Below, piece after piece: positions 1 through 11,000 of a stretch of 64,000 nucleotides of DNA (within the stretch, counting starts at the first letter, position 1; the number at the start of each line of letters is the position of its first letter). The stretch comes from Macrocystis pyrifera. Lineage: Eukaryota > Sar > Phaeophyceae > Laminariales > Laminariaceae. The notes below the pieces were generated by a model, which saw only the letters and a program-made list of their open reading frames with translations, was not told the DNA's origin and made no database searches. The DNA lies in the NCBI GenBank assembly GCA_031763025.1, contig JASSKH010000045.1, positions 868,001-932,000 of the forward strand. Reading direction: 5' to 3'. A program made the position numbers and the translations under genes.

Positions 1-40
1 GCCACGCCTTCGTCACCGACGAACCGCTGGTGTACCACCG
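1..40 (+). CDS. Possible truncated exon of the left-edge gene
   Basis: The first bases read HAFVTDEPLVYH in frame 3 and run to a possible donor, CG|GTAGGG, in phase 2. If not spliced, the frame stops at TAG two bases later. The exon begins outside the window. A candidate next exon with matching phases lies at 382-478. Too short to assign a function; the link to the downstream exons rests on phase and position only. Confidence 0.25.
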
Positions 41-381
41 GTAGGGCAAAGCCGCTGCGACCCGCGTGTGGTCGAGCGCACGGAAGCATCTACGTTCTGT
101 TAGGTGCCGTCCGCCCAACCTCGAGTGTACTACTCGTACTCTTGGACACCAGATGCTCTCAACGACCTTCATCTAAGCAATAATTCTGGGTGAAGGGGGA
201 CCAAGGCTAAACGATGGGTCATTTTGTGAGTATTCCCGTTCCCGACGTCGTGGCACGTCACATGAGATATACACCAACGATAGCGCTGTGGGATAAAGCA
301 TGAAGAGGGTGCAGGAAAGCATTCGTATGCACGGTCAATACTGCTGCTGTAGAAAAAGTGGCACCTTGCTTAATACTGCAG

Positions 382-478
382 GTATCCCTCGCAGCTTGGA
401 TATAGCCCAAATCTAAAGACATTTCTATTATTTTGTGCATTTGTTTTCCAACAATCACTTGTACTTTCCAGCAACCCA
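382..478 (+). CDS. Tentative internal exon of the left-edge gene
   Basis: An open stretch follows a pyrimidine-containing acceptor (TTAATACTGCAG) and ends at a donor GTAACC. It enters in phase 2 and leaves in phase 0, which would join the exon ending at 40 to the one starting at 630. It reads as a hydrophobic segment (KTFLLFCAFVFQQSLVL), possibly membrane-spanning. Phase agreement could be chance. Confidence 0.22.
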
Positions 479-629
479 GTAACCTACGAGTAATCAATAC
501 CTGGTAGTGTACCGTAGTACTCGCCACCGCAACTTCATGCCAGTATTTTTTGTTGACTACATTATGTTCTGCTGCAAATACCAATGCTCGCCGCACCCAA
601 CCCATCGATCAATCATGGCGTCTTCGCAG

Positions 630-2979
630 ATTATCAACGCTCTTTCTTTCTTTGGAGACCTCGTGCAGCAGCACACGAGTGAGCTCATGCAAGCTTTCGC
701 ACAGGCGGCATCGAAGTGGATAGAAGTGTCGGTGAGACCCAACAAAGATTCGCGCAGTACGATACTTTCAAGGGCATACGAAGGTTACGAGCACTTGGTA
801 GTGAAAGTAGTTATGGTTGGCGGCGGCCAAATACTTTTGGTTGGCGGAAGACTCCTTAAATGAAGCACATAATAGGATCGTTGGAATATGGAATATCCTT
901 TCCTTGTGTACTTACAAAAACTATCTACGACCATGCCGAGGCCGTGAGATCGTTGGGCGGGTTGGCACGCAGTTTGTATTCAAAATCAGTCTGGGGCGAG
1001 GTATACAGTAGAGCTCCTTAAGTGCGGAGCCTCAATTTGCTCTGGTGCATCCCTACCGTGCTACAGTAATACTTGTTTCTACTGTACGTTCAACTGCTGT
1101 AGTAACAATGGGGTGTTCACGAAGAATTTGGACGGGTTGGGTATCTTGCAGCCCGTTTCCTGTAGAATAGCAATCCCAAGCCACGAAAAATCAATTGTTG
1201 TGTGGGAAAAGTGACCAGAACGACTTGTTTACACCTACTTGTGAGTATTCTTGGGTTGGGTAACTCCGTGGGTTGGTTAGCCAAACGGAACACCTCGTGT
1301 TTGTCGGTTTCAAACATGCTTACAGTATAACCCAGCCAGATTGGATGGCAAACACCTTCATAGTGCTGTGTTATATATTCCACGACAGCCGCATGTATCA
1401 CAGCAACCCCCTAAGAACGCTGAGCTTGTAGTATGCGTCGCGTGTTGCAGGAATAAGTGCTTTATTATCAGTAGTGTTGCCTCCTACGTACAACAGCACC
1501 GGCTTCATGATCCATCCAGCAAGTCAAACCGGTGATGATGATGTGGAATGATAACGATTAAGGAGTATATAGCGCGATGCGACAGGTATCGTGATAAGTT
1601 TCTCCCTCTGAAGCAGTCTAAAGGCATACCTGCTACCCTCTCGCAGTTTATATATCATAGCTGACGACAGAGCATCAAGTACGACTTCCTTTCATTGCCA
1701 ACCAGTTGGAGTCGCCCTGACCGCGCTTGCTCAACCTTCCAGTGCCACCCATCGTAACACTCCTAAACAAACACAGCAAAATCGCGTGCTCTGCCTGCTT
1801 CGGCGCGTCTTTCAGACGAACGTGGGAAAACTGGTCGTGGGGCTCTGGTGCGGAAAGGCAACGTCTGCGGCCCCCGCACCCCACGAGGAATCCAAAGACC
1901 AAACTATCGCAGAGAACCAAGCGATCAATCCCGTCGAGGGTGGCGTGGCGCAGGCGGACGAGCCCGAGGTAAGGGGAAGAGGCTGTACGTTGCTCCCGCG
2001 CTCGAAAATATGGAGGGCGCACATATAGCGCAAGGGTGGGTATTGGGCTGCGACCTTCCTGATCCTTACAGAAAACGAAATCCTCGTTGTTTCACGCTTC
2101 TGCTTGTTCACCATGAGCGGTTTGCTTGAGGTTCGTTTTCCGGCCCCGGTTATCGGAGAATGGTTGAGTTCACATTGACCACTTTTTAATATTAGTCTCT
2201 ACCGCGTGCAATGATATACGGTACCGCTCTGCCCGTAAATGTAACGACGTGATGGGTACCACTAAATTATTACCCCGACCAGGGGAACACGAAAAAAAAC
2301 GAGAAAACGGAGCCACGTGTCAGAGTTGAAAAAAAAATGGTGGGTTGGGATTTTCGTCAGAAACTAAATAAAAAATACGTGTTTTCAGTTATATTTTTAA
2401 CGTAAAATACGTGTTTTCAGTTTTTTTTAACTTGAGTTTAGTAACCCCCCCCTCATGTCTGTCCCGGTATTGTATGGATGCGAGGGTCTAACTGCGGCCA
2501 TGCTTGATATTGAGTACCCTCCCTTCCCTTCCCCCCATGTGTGGGACTCAAAAAGCAAAGTGGGGTGTCGCTTTGTTTTTTTCGTGTATCTTTGCCCCGA
2601 TGGTCCTCACTCTTCCGCCCGAAGCCTTAAATTCGAAGCGAGTTGAAAAACAATCTGTCAACAATCTGTAAGCAAACATAAAAAGTAGACAGCTGACTAC
2701 CGGTCGAATCGACCAACGAATCGGGACATGTCGTGCATGCTTTATGCTCAAAATAATGTACCCATGTACGGGCTGTGACGTGCCGGACGTACACGGTCCT
2801 CCTTCTACGCTTTCCTCGCCATTCAGGCCGCGCAGGAGTGTTTTACACAGGACAAGAGGCAGAGGAGGCCCCGCAAAAAGCACGACGGGGTCCAGAGATC
2901 CACCAAAAAGAAGGGCAGCAAGTGCCGCGCTGCTTACGCCCTTCGGGGAGTCAACGGCCAGATGGCCTCGCCTCTCTGA
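630..2979 (+). CDS. Unrecognised protein, 3' part: three exons 630-731, 1816-1968, 2827-2979
   Basis: Three segments share phase 0 at all junctions. Exon 630-731 (34 aa, FFGDLVQQHTSELMQAF) follows a TCTTCGCAG acceptor and ends at GTGAGA. Exon 1816-1968 (51 aa, TNVGKLVVGLWCGKA then an acidic, Ala/Glu-rich stretch) follows CGTCTTTCAG and ends at GTAAGG. Exon 2827-2979 (50 aa) follows CTCGCCATTCAG and ends in TGA; it is strongly basic (KRQRRPRKKH, STKKKGSK), as in a nucleic-acid-binding or nuclear-localisation tail. Introns are 1084 and 858 nt. I do not recognise the family and assign no function. The 5' end is probably left of the window. The gene converges on RoxA, whose stop is at 7838. The splice sites and phases support a real gene. 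Confidence 0.5.
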
Positions 2980-3739
2980 GCAAGGGCCGTACCCACAACA
3001 ACTCGCGGTCAAGGCGTCGGCCCAACCTGCGTTGCATATGCCTGCAGCTAGGACACGGTTCGAGGCCTTGATGAGGGGCGTTCCTGTTCTGCTCTGTACT
3101 TCTGATGCTTTGTTTGTGTGATACCAGGTATTAAGTAAGCATTTTCCTTGCTTGTGCTGGTTAGGAATCCACAATAAACGCGGAAGAGTGGAGCACCCCT
3201 GTAAGTACCGCTGATGCTGTGTCCTGCCCCTTTTAGCTGCAGGAGCTGCATCGTTGTGGTCAGCACAGAGAGCTAATGATAAACCCGCTCCGCAGTTGGG
3301 CAGGGTTGTCGTCTTTGCCGACGGATGAATTGCTCGGCGTGCTGCAGCATGCGCCAGGTTACTGCTGTGACCTTTTTTTTGCGCACGTAAAAAGGCCTGT
3401 TGTAGGCCACGGTTTCTCTGGACGTAGCGTTAACGGTCTTGTTTTTTCACTTGTGCTGCGGCCCTCGGCCCTTGCGAGTGGGCTCGACTGAAAGACGCCT
3501 TTTCGGCGAGGCGTTTCATCTTATTTATGACAGGAACACAGCACGATTAGCTGCCCTTTGTGGTGTGAAAAATGTTTCCCTTGCACGGTTTGGAGGCTGT
3601 CGCTGTTTGTTTGAATACCGCGCACCAGTAGGAAACAAACTCCGTTTTAAACTACCAAATTGAAAAAACGATAGTCGAGGGCGAAAAGCCGAAAATATCT
3701 GTTTGGAGCGCACGTGCGATGGGGGAGGAAAATGTATAG

Positions 3740-4490
3740 AGGGGACTGGCTGGGTTTAGTGAAGACCACAGTAGCTCCAGTATCGGGGTCAAGGGTAAAC
3801 GTTTTTTGGCGGGCATTATGTTTACTCGACGGGTACGTGGTGATAGCAAGGGTCAGATGTGCCGTATAGAGGGCATGGGTGATGAAGGAGGAGGGGATAC
3901 AGAGAGGGCTGAGCTTATGGGAGACCAGGATGGCTCCAGTATGAGGGACGTTTCTTGTCAGACTTTAGGTATATCTGACCGATACGTACGGGTAATAGGG
4001 GGTAAAAGGTGGCCCAAAGAGCGCTCGTGTTGCAAGTGGATGAGGAGGTATTCAGGGAGCAGGATTTAAGGGAGTCGAGGATGGCTCCAATATGAGGGGC
4101 GAAGGTGATGGAAGTTTCTTGTCAGACTTTGGGAATATCTGACCGATACGTCGGGGTAATAGGGGGTAAAAATGGCTCAAAGAGCGGACGGGTGATGGAA
4201 GGGGAGGAAGAGGTATTCAGGGAGAAGGGTTTATGGGAGACCAAGATGGCTCCAGTAGTAGGGGCGAGGGTAATATTTTTTTGTCAGACTTGAGGTATAT
4301 TTGACGGGTACGTGGGGGTCGCAGGGGAAAAAAGTGACTCGAAGAGCGCACGGGTGATGGAGAAGGAGGTACACAGAGGTCTGGGTTTATGGGAGACCCA
4401 TGGTTTCAGTACCAGGCGCGAGGACAATGGTTGTTTTTTTTTTGTCAAACTTGAGGTATCTCCGATTGGTATGCAGGGGTAGAGCAGGAG
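3740..4490 (+). repeat. Tandem repeat, about 160-bp unit, about 5 diverged copies
   Basis: The segment GGGAGACCAGGATGGCTCC recurs in variants at about 3918, 4073, 4236 and 4392, with a more diverged copy near 3750. Each is followed by TTGTCAGACTT, a GACCGATACG-like word and a GGGTAATAGGGGG-like word. Units drift in length (about 150-165 bp) and none holds a consistent reading frame, so I treat it as a minisatellite, not a gene. Confidence 0.8.
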
Positions 4491-6312
4491 ATACTAGTAT
4501 TGAAGCATTGTTCGGACACCGTAGTAGGAGGAATACCACTGTTTGTTGCACGGGTCACGGCTGGGATGGCTGTGTATCGATCGTTAGGAACAGGCCGCAT
4601 GGTCCAAGTTTTTTTTTTACGGTAGATCTACCGTCGGAGTCTGCTGTCCCCTCCAATTGGTGTGGTGACCTCTGCTGTTCTCCCCTTGAACGTCAGAGTA
4701 GGGCTAGCGCTTGAGATCGAGAGGTCTTTGTTGGAAGCCAGCTTGTGCGATAGGGGTGGTCGGGCCGCTGCAGGCCATTCGCTAGATTCACGGTAATAAC
4801 ACTGCCGCGTACATATTTATATATTTATAAATTTATGTTTTCCCCTTTATTTTCTTCGCCCTTTTTCTCTCTTTCCCTCCCAGTCGTAACTCAGATCCGG
4901 GGTCACACATACTAATAGCAGGCAGACTCTCCTCGCCCCTCTCCAAAAACGGTCCTGGCCTTGTCAGGCATTTTTATCGCGAGAAGACTCCAACCGTTTA
5001 TTTCCTCGTCGACTCGCGTCGAATTGTACTGGTCAAATTGTACTTATAGGAAAGACATACTTTAGATTTTCTGTTGTAGGGGGGTGTGTGTTTATCAAAC
5101 GTCAAGCTTGTTCCTTTTCCACAGGTGAGTGCGTAGTAGAAATCGATAGGAAAACCTGCCACCCAGCGTTTGGGTGTATGTCCGGTACTTTTTTGCTTGA
5201 AACTAGTTGTAAGTTGTACTTTGATTGTCCCCGTCGACACAGTCAGAAAAATCAAAACGATATGAACCGTTCCTTCGGGGGGGGTCACACATGTCAACCG
5301 CCTCTCAAGCAGCCCGGGATTCGACCGAGCACGCGCAGAATCCGTTGATAAATTATTGCGTTGCATGTTTTCATGATTATTTAGTAACCATTCAATATTC
5401 GTAAGGGGGAAGGGCAAAGAAAGCGATACACATACATTTTTCCCACCGATTTTTCTTTCCGAGTCAACTCGTGGGCGAGGTTTTACCCCCAACGGCCACT
5501 TCTGGACCATAGCGGTAGCTTTGGCCATTGGTGTATCCCCTTCTCCTGCCCGATACATGCCTCCACTTTTCACGCGCACGAGGTTTAGCACTCTCACCCC
5601 TTACGTCTGTTTGCGTCGAAGTTTGCCATCCACCTGTATGACCAGAAGGATTTCTATCCGGTTCCGGTTTTAAAAGGAACCACGAGACAGCCTTCCATAA
5701 AAATTACTGCCTTCCTCTTTGAGATAGAAAACACGCCGACAGCCCATGACAGGCATTAAACGTGTCGTGTCCTGCTCACACGAAACTGCGAACCGAGGAG
5801 AGTCAAAATACGAAGATTAAAAATTCACAGCACCAAACAGGACAATTTTTTTACACCGGATTATGGACCACAGAGTAAGTAGAACACATAATATAAGGCA
5901 AACGAGTTGGTCCGGCCGCGAGGACCAGACTGTTTTTCCCGGCTCAGTACAGGTATAGCGATTTTCGAGCTGAAACGTTGTATGGGGCTCCCTTAGAGCA
6001 CTTTTACTGTACAACCAAACGATTCCCGGCGCCTCGTTTTTTCTTTTTCGTGTGTGAGCTGGGGAGGGGGGGGTCGCGACCGTTGCGTAACGAATTCGCA
6101 GTATTTTGGACCTATGAAAACACTATCAATAATGATGGAGCCCCTCAGACTTCATACTCCTGTATAGTGGTACCTGGCACTTAAGAAACTATTATTTGAA
6201 CACAGAAAACGCGAAAACACAAATATCGAAGAGAAAAAAAAACGACTAACAAAGTAGACTTCAAAAACTACAGTAGGATTGAACCCGTGACTTGAGTTCA
6301 TTTGCGGATGCT

Positions 6313-6420
6313 ATCACGGGGGACCATAGTAAATAGGACCAAAATATTGTTGGTAAAAATAGGTAAATGTATAGGTTTTTGTTTGAAACGTAGGTCCTAT
6401 TGACTATGGTCCCACGTAAT
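6313..6420. mobile_element. Hairpin/MITE-like element, copy 1
   Basis: An element of about 108 bp with long inverted termini: CGGGGGACCATAGTAAATAG on the left and its complement on the right, ending ACGTAAT. The loop carries GTTGGTAAAAATAGG and TATAGGTTTTTG, shared with the other six copies. No coding capacity; probably a non-autonomous DNA element. No unambiguous target duplication can be seen by eye. Confidence 0.85.
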
Positions 6421-7029
6421 AAGAAGAGTATACGAGGTATATAGTCGTACATACCGGTTGGGGCACCACTGAAATTGGAGAGCACGGTACCTTTGAAAGT
6501 ACTCTTGTGAGCGGGATTTGGGACATCAATATTTCCGTGAGTTCGCGGGATAAATAGACCCTCCATTTGAGGTACGGTACCCTTCTGACATCTGCTGCGG
6601 TATATGCTTGAACGCATGAAGTAGATGATCACTTTAGATAACAGGGTCGCGAATGACACAGAATCCCTAAATGTGAAAATTTCAGAGATTGCTGAGTGTG
6701 ATGTTTTCTGTGGCAGCTGTGTCCGTCACCCGTCACACAATCTATATCCAGACGCAGGAAACCGGGGGTGCATACAGGATGACCCCTGACGGCCACGCAC
6801 ACCCCAATCGTGTGCACGATAAAGGCTCCCTTTAGATACTTATTGCTTCGTGTAGACCACTCTGACCGGAATGATAAGTTCGTGTGGAATATATATAATC
6901 ATGAACAAACGGTACATATGTATTTCTGTACAGCAGTGTGGTACACAACAGATCATACGCCTGCTGGCGAAAGACACTATCTGTATGAATGAGGCAATTT
7001 TCGAGCAGCTTAGTATTTTGCGGAATACA

Positions 7030-7837
7030 CGGACAATCATGACACATACTTCAGCAGCCCAGTCGCCTGCGGGAAAATTACAGTGATATTAGAGCGGGTC
7101 AGCTGTCTGTGGGATACATGTATTATATTTAGATGCCAATGTGACACAGTTGCATAGTACTTCAAACATCTGCTGAGCAATAAGTTACCCTTCCTTAGCA
7201 GCTCATCCGCCCGGAGAAAAAACGTACCCCCATTCAAGGCACTTCTTAAAGCAGTTCACCAGTCGCCCATGGGATAAAATAACAACACTGTCCCTCATAT
7301 TAGGTACCCTAAGAGCTCCTTCGTCTGCGGGATAAAGGCACCCTCCATATTAGGCGCGCTCCGTTCAACAGCTAGCTGATCAATCGCCTGCGGGATAAAT
7401 GTACCCGTCCTTCAGCAGCTCATCCGCCTGATGAAAACTATCCCGTGCAATCAACACGCCTCCTAGCAGCACAATGACTGGTGACATACAATTAAAAAAC
7501 TGCCTTCCATTGAAGGCCCCCTCCGGTTGGCACCTCATCAACCGTCTACGGAATACCTCTACCCTCTATCCAAGGCACCCTCTAATTATCAGCTCATCAT
7601 TCGTTTGAGGAATAAACATGCTCTCTGTTTAAGGCATCCTCTGTTTCGACAGCTCATCATTCGTCTGCGGAATAGAGCTCCATTTAAGACACCCTTATTG
7701 TTTCAGCAGCTCGGGTCCCTCACGAAATAAAAACCACAAAACTACCCTCTATTCAAGGCACCCTCCGTTAAACACGGCTCATCAGTCGTCTGCGGAATAT
7801 ATCTCCTTTCAAGGCCCCCTCTCCGTTTAGTAGCCGG
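7030..7837. repeat. Degenerate ~60-bp minisatellite continuous with the end of RoxA
   Basis: The word GTCTGCGGGATAAAGG and variants (GCCTGCGGGATAAATG, GTCTGCGGAATAGAG, GTTTGAGGAATAAAC) recur roughly every 60 bp at about 7065, 7206, 7265, 7325, 7387, 7432, 7543, 7605, 7667 and 7785. They are followed by ACCCTCC and TTTAAGGCACCC words and CAGCAGCTCATC. The same words at 7838-7880 encode the last residues of RoxA (LLKEGYLYPADD, then stop). The array therefore consists of copies of the 3' end of the coding sequence running into the 3' flank. Confidence 0.8.
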
Positions 7838-8034
7838 TCAGTCGTCTGCGGGATAAAGGTACCCTTCCTTTAACAGCGAGTGCAGCAGGGTCTCCACACC
7901 GTCACCGTGCTCCCCTTCTAATGCCGGCCCCAAGTCACGGGGCGACAAGCGCGGCGAGTCGCAAACCAAACTCGCGGCAAACGAAAGGTTTTTGGGCAAC
8001 GGGTAGGCGTTTCCGTCGACGAAAAAAGTGGCCC
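7838..8034 (-). CDS. roxA: RoxA exon 10: C terminus
   Basis: Enters in phase 1 after GTTGTCGCAG. It encodes ATFFVDGNAYPLPKNLSF, ending LLHSLLKEGYLYPADD and TGA. The FVDG and LL-x-EGYLY motifs are typical family C-terminal signatures. The acceptor lies about 46 nt downstream (in the sense direction) of a C-tailed dispersed element. Confidence 0.95.
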
Positions 8035-11000
8035 CTGCGACAACGCCGAAACCGGGCGGAGAATAGCACGTGGACCGATGGGGGGGGGGGTGTACCCATT
8101 ATCATGCACGGCCGGGGGGGGTATACTCATAATCATGCATGGCCGTAGTCGTATGACCATAGACCCTCGCATGCCTACAATGCAGGAACGGAGCACGTCG
8201 GGTTTTCACCGTCTAGACAGATATTGCTTGCACCCAGCGCGAAGCGCCGTGAGGTGTTGGGCGATTCGCATGAAGGGTGAGCTGCATCCTACTAAGAACC
8301 GCTTTAGAGGCGGATTTTCTTGCATATGGATGACAGCATCAATGGATTGATTTAATTTCTGGTGTGGTCACTTCCAGAGACAGCAATGGGTTTACTATGT
8401 GACTGCCTCGTGGGTGCCTCACCATATGCACACTACGTGATACGATCATCCCCCTTGTGCGGAGGGAAGATTCTCCCGGCACAAAAAACTATCTAACTTG
8501 ACCGCCAGCCGTGGTAACCGCCCCCCCCAAAAAAAAAAGTGGTGGTTTCAATAGCTCAACATACACAGATGAAAATCGTCAATTTTGGGGCGAAAAATAC
8601 GAAAAATTTGGTAAGAACAACAAATGGGCAGGCTTGGACCAAAATTCGACACCTTTTTCTAGGGTGCGTCTCACACAAACTTGAGTACAAAGCAGTGATT
8701 TTCTATTGTTTCGATCAAAATCCGAGCCAAAACATCTCAGCTCCGAATGTGGCGAGTGCTGTCGCGTGTTACGATAGGACGGCCTGGCCCATAGACGCAA
8801 ACGTCCACCCCGCCGTCGAGTGAGCTGGTTGACTGGGTGGCTATTCGGGCCGGGAACAAAACGCACGCGATGACTCACATTCCGGTCCACACGGCAACAG
8901 TCAACGTCTCTTGAGTCTTTCTCACAGCATCGTTTGATTTCGCGACGGCAGATTAGGCACCAACTCAAAAACGAAAACAAAATGTGTCGAAGCGCCTGAT
9001 CGGCAGTCGTCATATTTTCCGAGGAATCAAATCGGTTCGCACAGTACCCGTCAACGCCTCCTGAGTCATTCTCGCAGTATCGTTCGATTTTTCGCCCCCA
9101 AAGTAGGCACTCAATAAGGAAACAAAATAATCTATACCAAAACGCCTCATCGGCAGTCGTCACCTTCTTCGACCCCCTCGTGCTCAACGTAGGCGAAGGT
9201 CAAACCCTCGGCGTGATACACGAATGGTCCTAACTCGTCCCCGTTCCCCGTCGCTGGTTCCGCCTCCTCCCCCTTGTGGAACGCTCTTCGCAAAGCGGAC
9301 GTTACATCTTCGGGTAGCTGGTACCCGAAAGACAGGCCGTCCTCGTCGTCCATTGGCATGGGGTAGCCTTCGTGATTTCGCCGTGACCTGGTTGGGCGGG
9401 GGGCGGTGGAAATATTCTAGAATGGGTTACGATAGGAGGGCTGTCGCAATTTCGGACCAATACGTTTCTGCCCGACGGAGCTTCATGTTTCCATGCCGGT
9501 AGACGCATCGCTCCGCCTCTGACTCTCCCCGCTCGCGCCAGAATTTCGTCGGAGAGGGTGTGTTTTCACATCACCCGTACGATACGGTACTCGTCGGGAC
9601 AGCGCAGCTTTATCCGAGGTCGAGGGCTACCCTACAAGACTGCAGTACATGATTATGGTCAATTAAATGAAAAAGTTGATATTATTAAATATATAACTAT
9701 AATTTAATGTAAGTATCGATTTTATAAATTATGAAATACGTCAGCTGTGAGCTCGACTGATTAAATAGCTGACACTCAACTTTGTAAGCTGCGTAATACG
9801 TCTTGTCTATATTATATTTTTACCGAATTTTACGATTTAAAATATTTGTTATTTTTGATAGACTCATTCGTAGACACACCGTGTGACGTGGGCGCCAAAC
9901 CATCTGTCGAAACCAGCGTCGTCCTCCAGCGCCGACTCCATGGCAGCGCGAATCAGCGCTTTAGCCTTGGAAACGGCCCCTTTCGATATCAAACCTGTTC
10001 CAGAACCAAAAAGCAAAGGAAGGGGTCAACAAGCAACAGGCGTAGTAGTGCAAAAACAACATCAGACAGATTACCGTCCGCTGAGTTGATCAAGATCATC
10101 TACCGCAGATCCCCTCTACTGTCGCGCCGCTATGACATGTTTGTGAAAGAGGCGTTTAATAAACATCCCACACAGCAAACACGTGCGCAAGATTAAGAGC
10201 CCGTGTCACACAGGTCATGCATATCGAAACTGGGAAAAAAGCACGATGCAGACCGTACTAAAATGCAGTACTTCGAAATAGGTCGCGTTGCCGGTCTCGC
10301 AGCCCCAAACACACCAGAAAAAGTACCAAACACACTACGCTTCGCTACTCTTGGCGGAGGTGCAAGGAGCGTTTATACATCAATATCAATACTAAGCGAT
10401 CCTTATATTGACAGACACCCAGAGTGGCGTAGCCTGTACTGGTATGCCACAGGGTTTTTTGTTATTGCGGAGGATCATAGTAAATAGGACCAAATATTGT
10501 TAGTAAAAATAGGAATATATATAAGTTTTTTTAATGTATACCATAGGTCCTATTTACTATGGTCCCCCGTAATATCATCAAGTCAGTTACAACAATCAGG
10601 GATATATCGCCCCCGAAATATCAAGATAGTGAATTGGAGATCTGACAGCTTAGGGTAGGGTAGGGTAGGTTATGGTAGGATAAGGTAAGGTAAGGTAAGG
10701 TGCGGGGCCCTCCAAGGCGGGGAAAGGCGGTATGCCAAGCCAACGTGCTGCCACAGCTAAACAACCGCGAGCGACTAACCGGGCAGGAGAAGGATTCATC
10801 CTTCCAGGATTCCAGAGGGGACACAGGGGCGAACCAAAACGGCGATTTTAGCATTCGCCACACTAAGCAACGCAACGCAACGCAACGCAGGGTGCTACGT
10901 TGGGGGGCGTGAATTTAACGTGGGACTGCAGCACAACAATGCAAGGAGTTTTACGACACGCGCATACCGTGAACTTACTATCGTATGCTGCGCGCACGCA

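Larger units (their letters stand above)
2980..7030. other. Intergenic DNA between convergent genes
   Basis: No convincing gene is seen. The stretch holds a roughly 160-bp tandem repeat (about 3740-4490), one copy of the hairpin element (6313-6420) and otherwise unique sequence. A 199-codon minus-strand frame at 4998-5597 shows no recognisable motif and no flanking splice logic. Confidence 0.6.

Noticed and set aside
4998..5597. 199-codon minus-strand frame
   Set aside because: No motif, mixed composition, no supporting exon context.
8091..8350. Frames encoding HRPGRHCLHQARSAVRCW-type peptides, recurring at several loci
   Set aside because: The peptide recurs only because the family A element recurs; copies have stops and indels and no conserved start, so it is not a protein family.
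8579..9187. 202-codon minus-strand frame overlapping RoxA exon 9
   Set aside because: It is out of frame with RoxA, begins inside exon 9, and stays open because of the 136-bp duplication.
10644..10701. Telomere-like TAGGG run
   Set aside because: Short, changes unit to TAAGG midway, and lies inside an intron; not a chromosome end.
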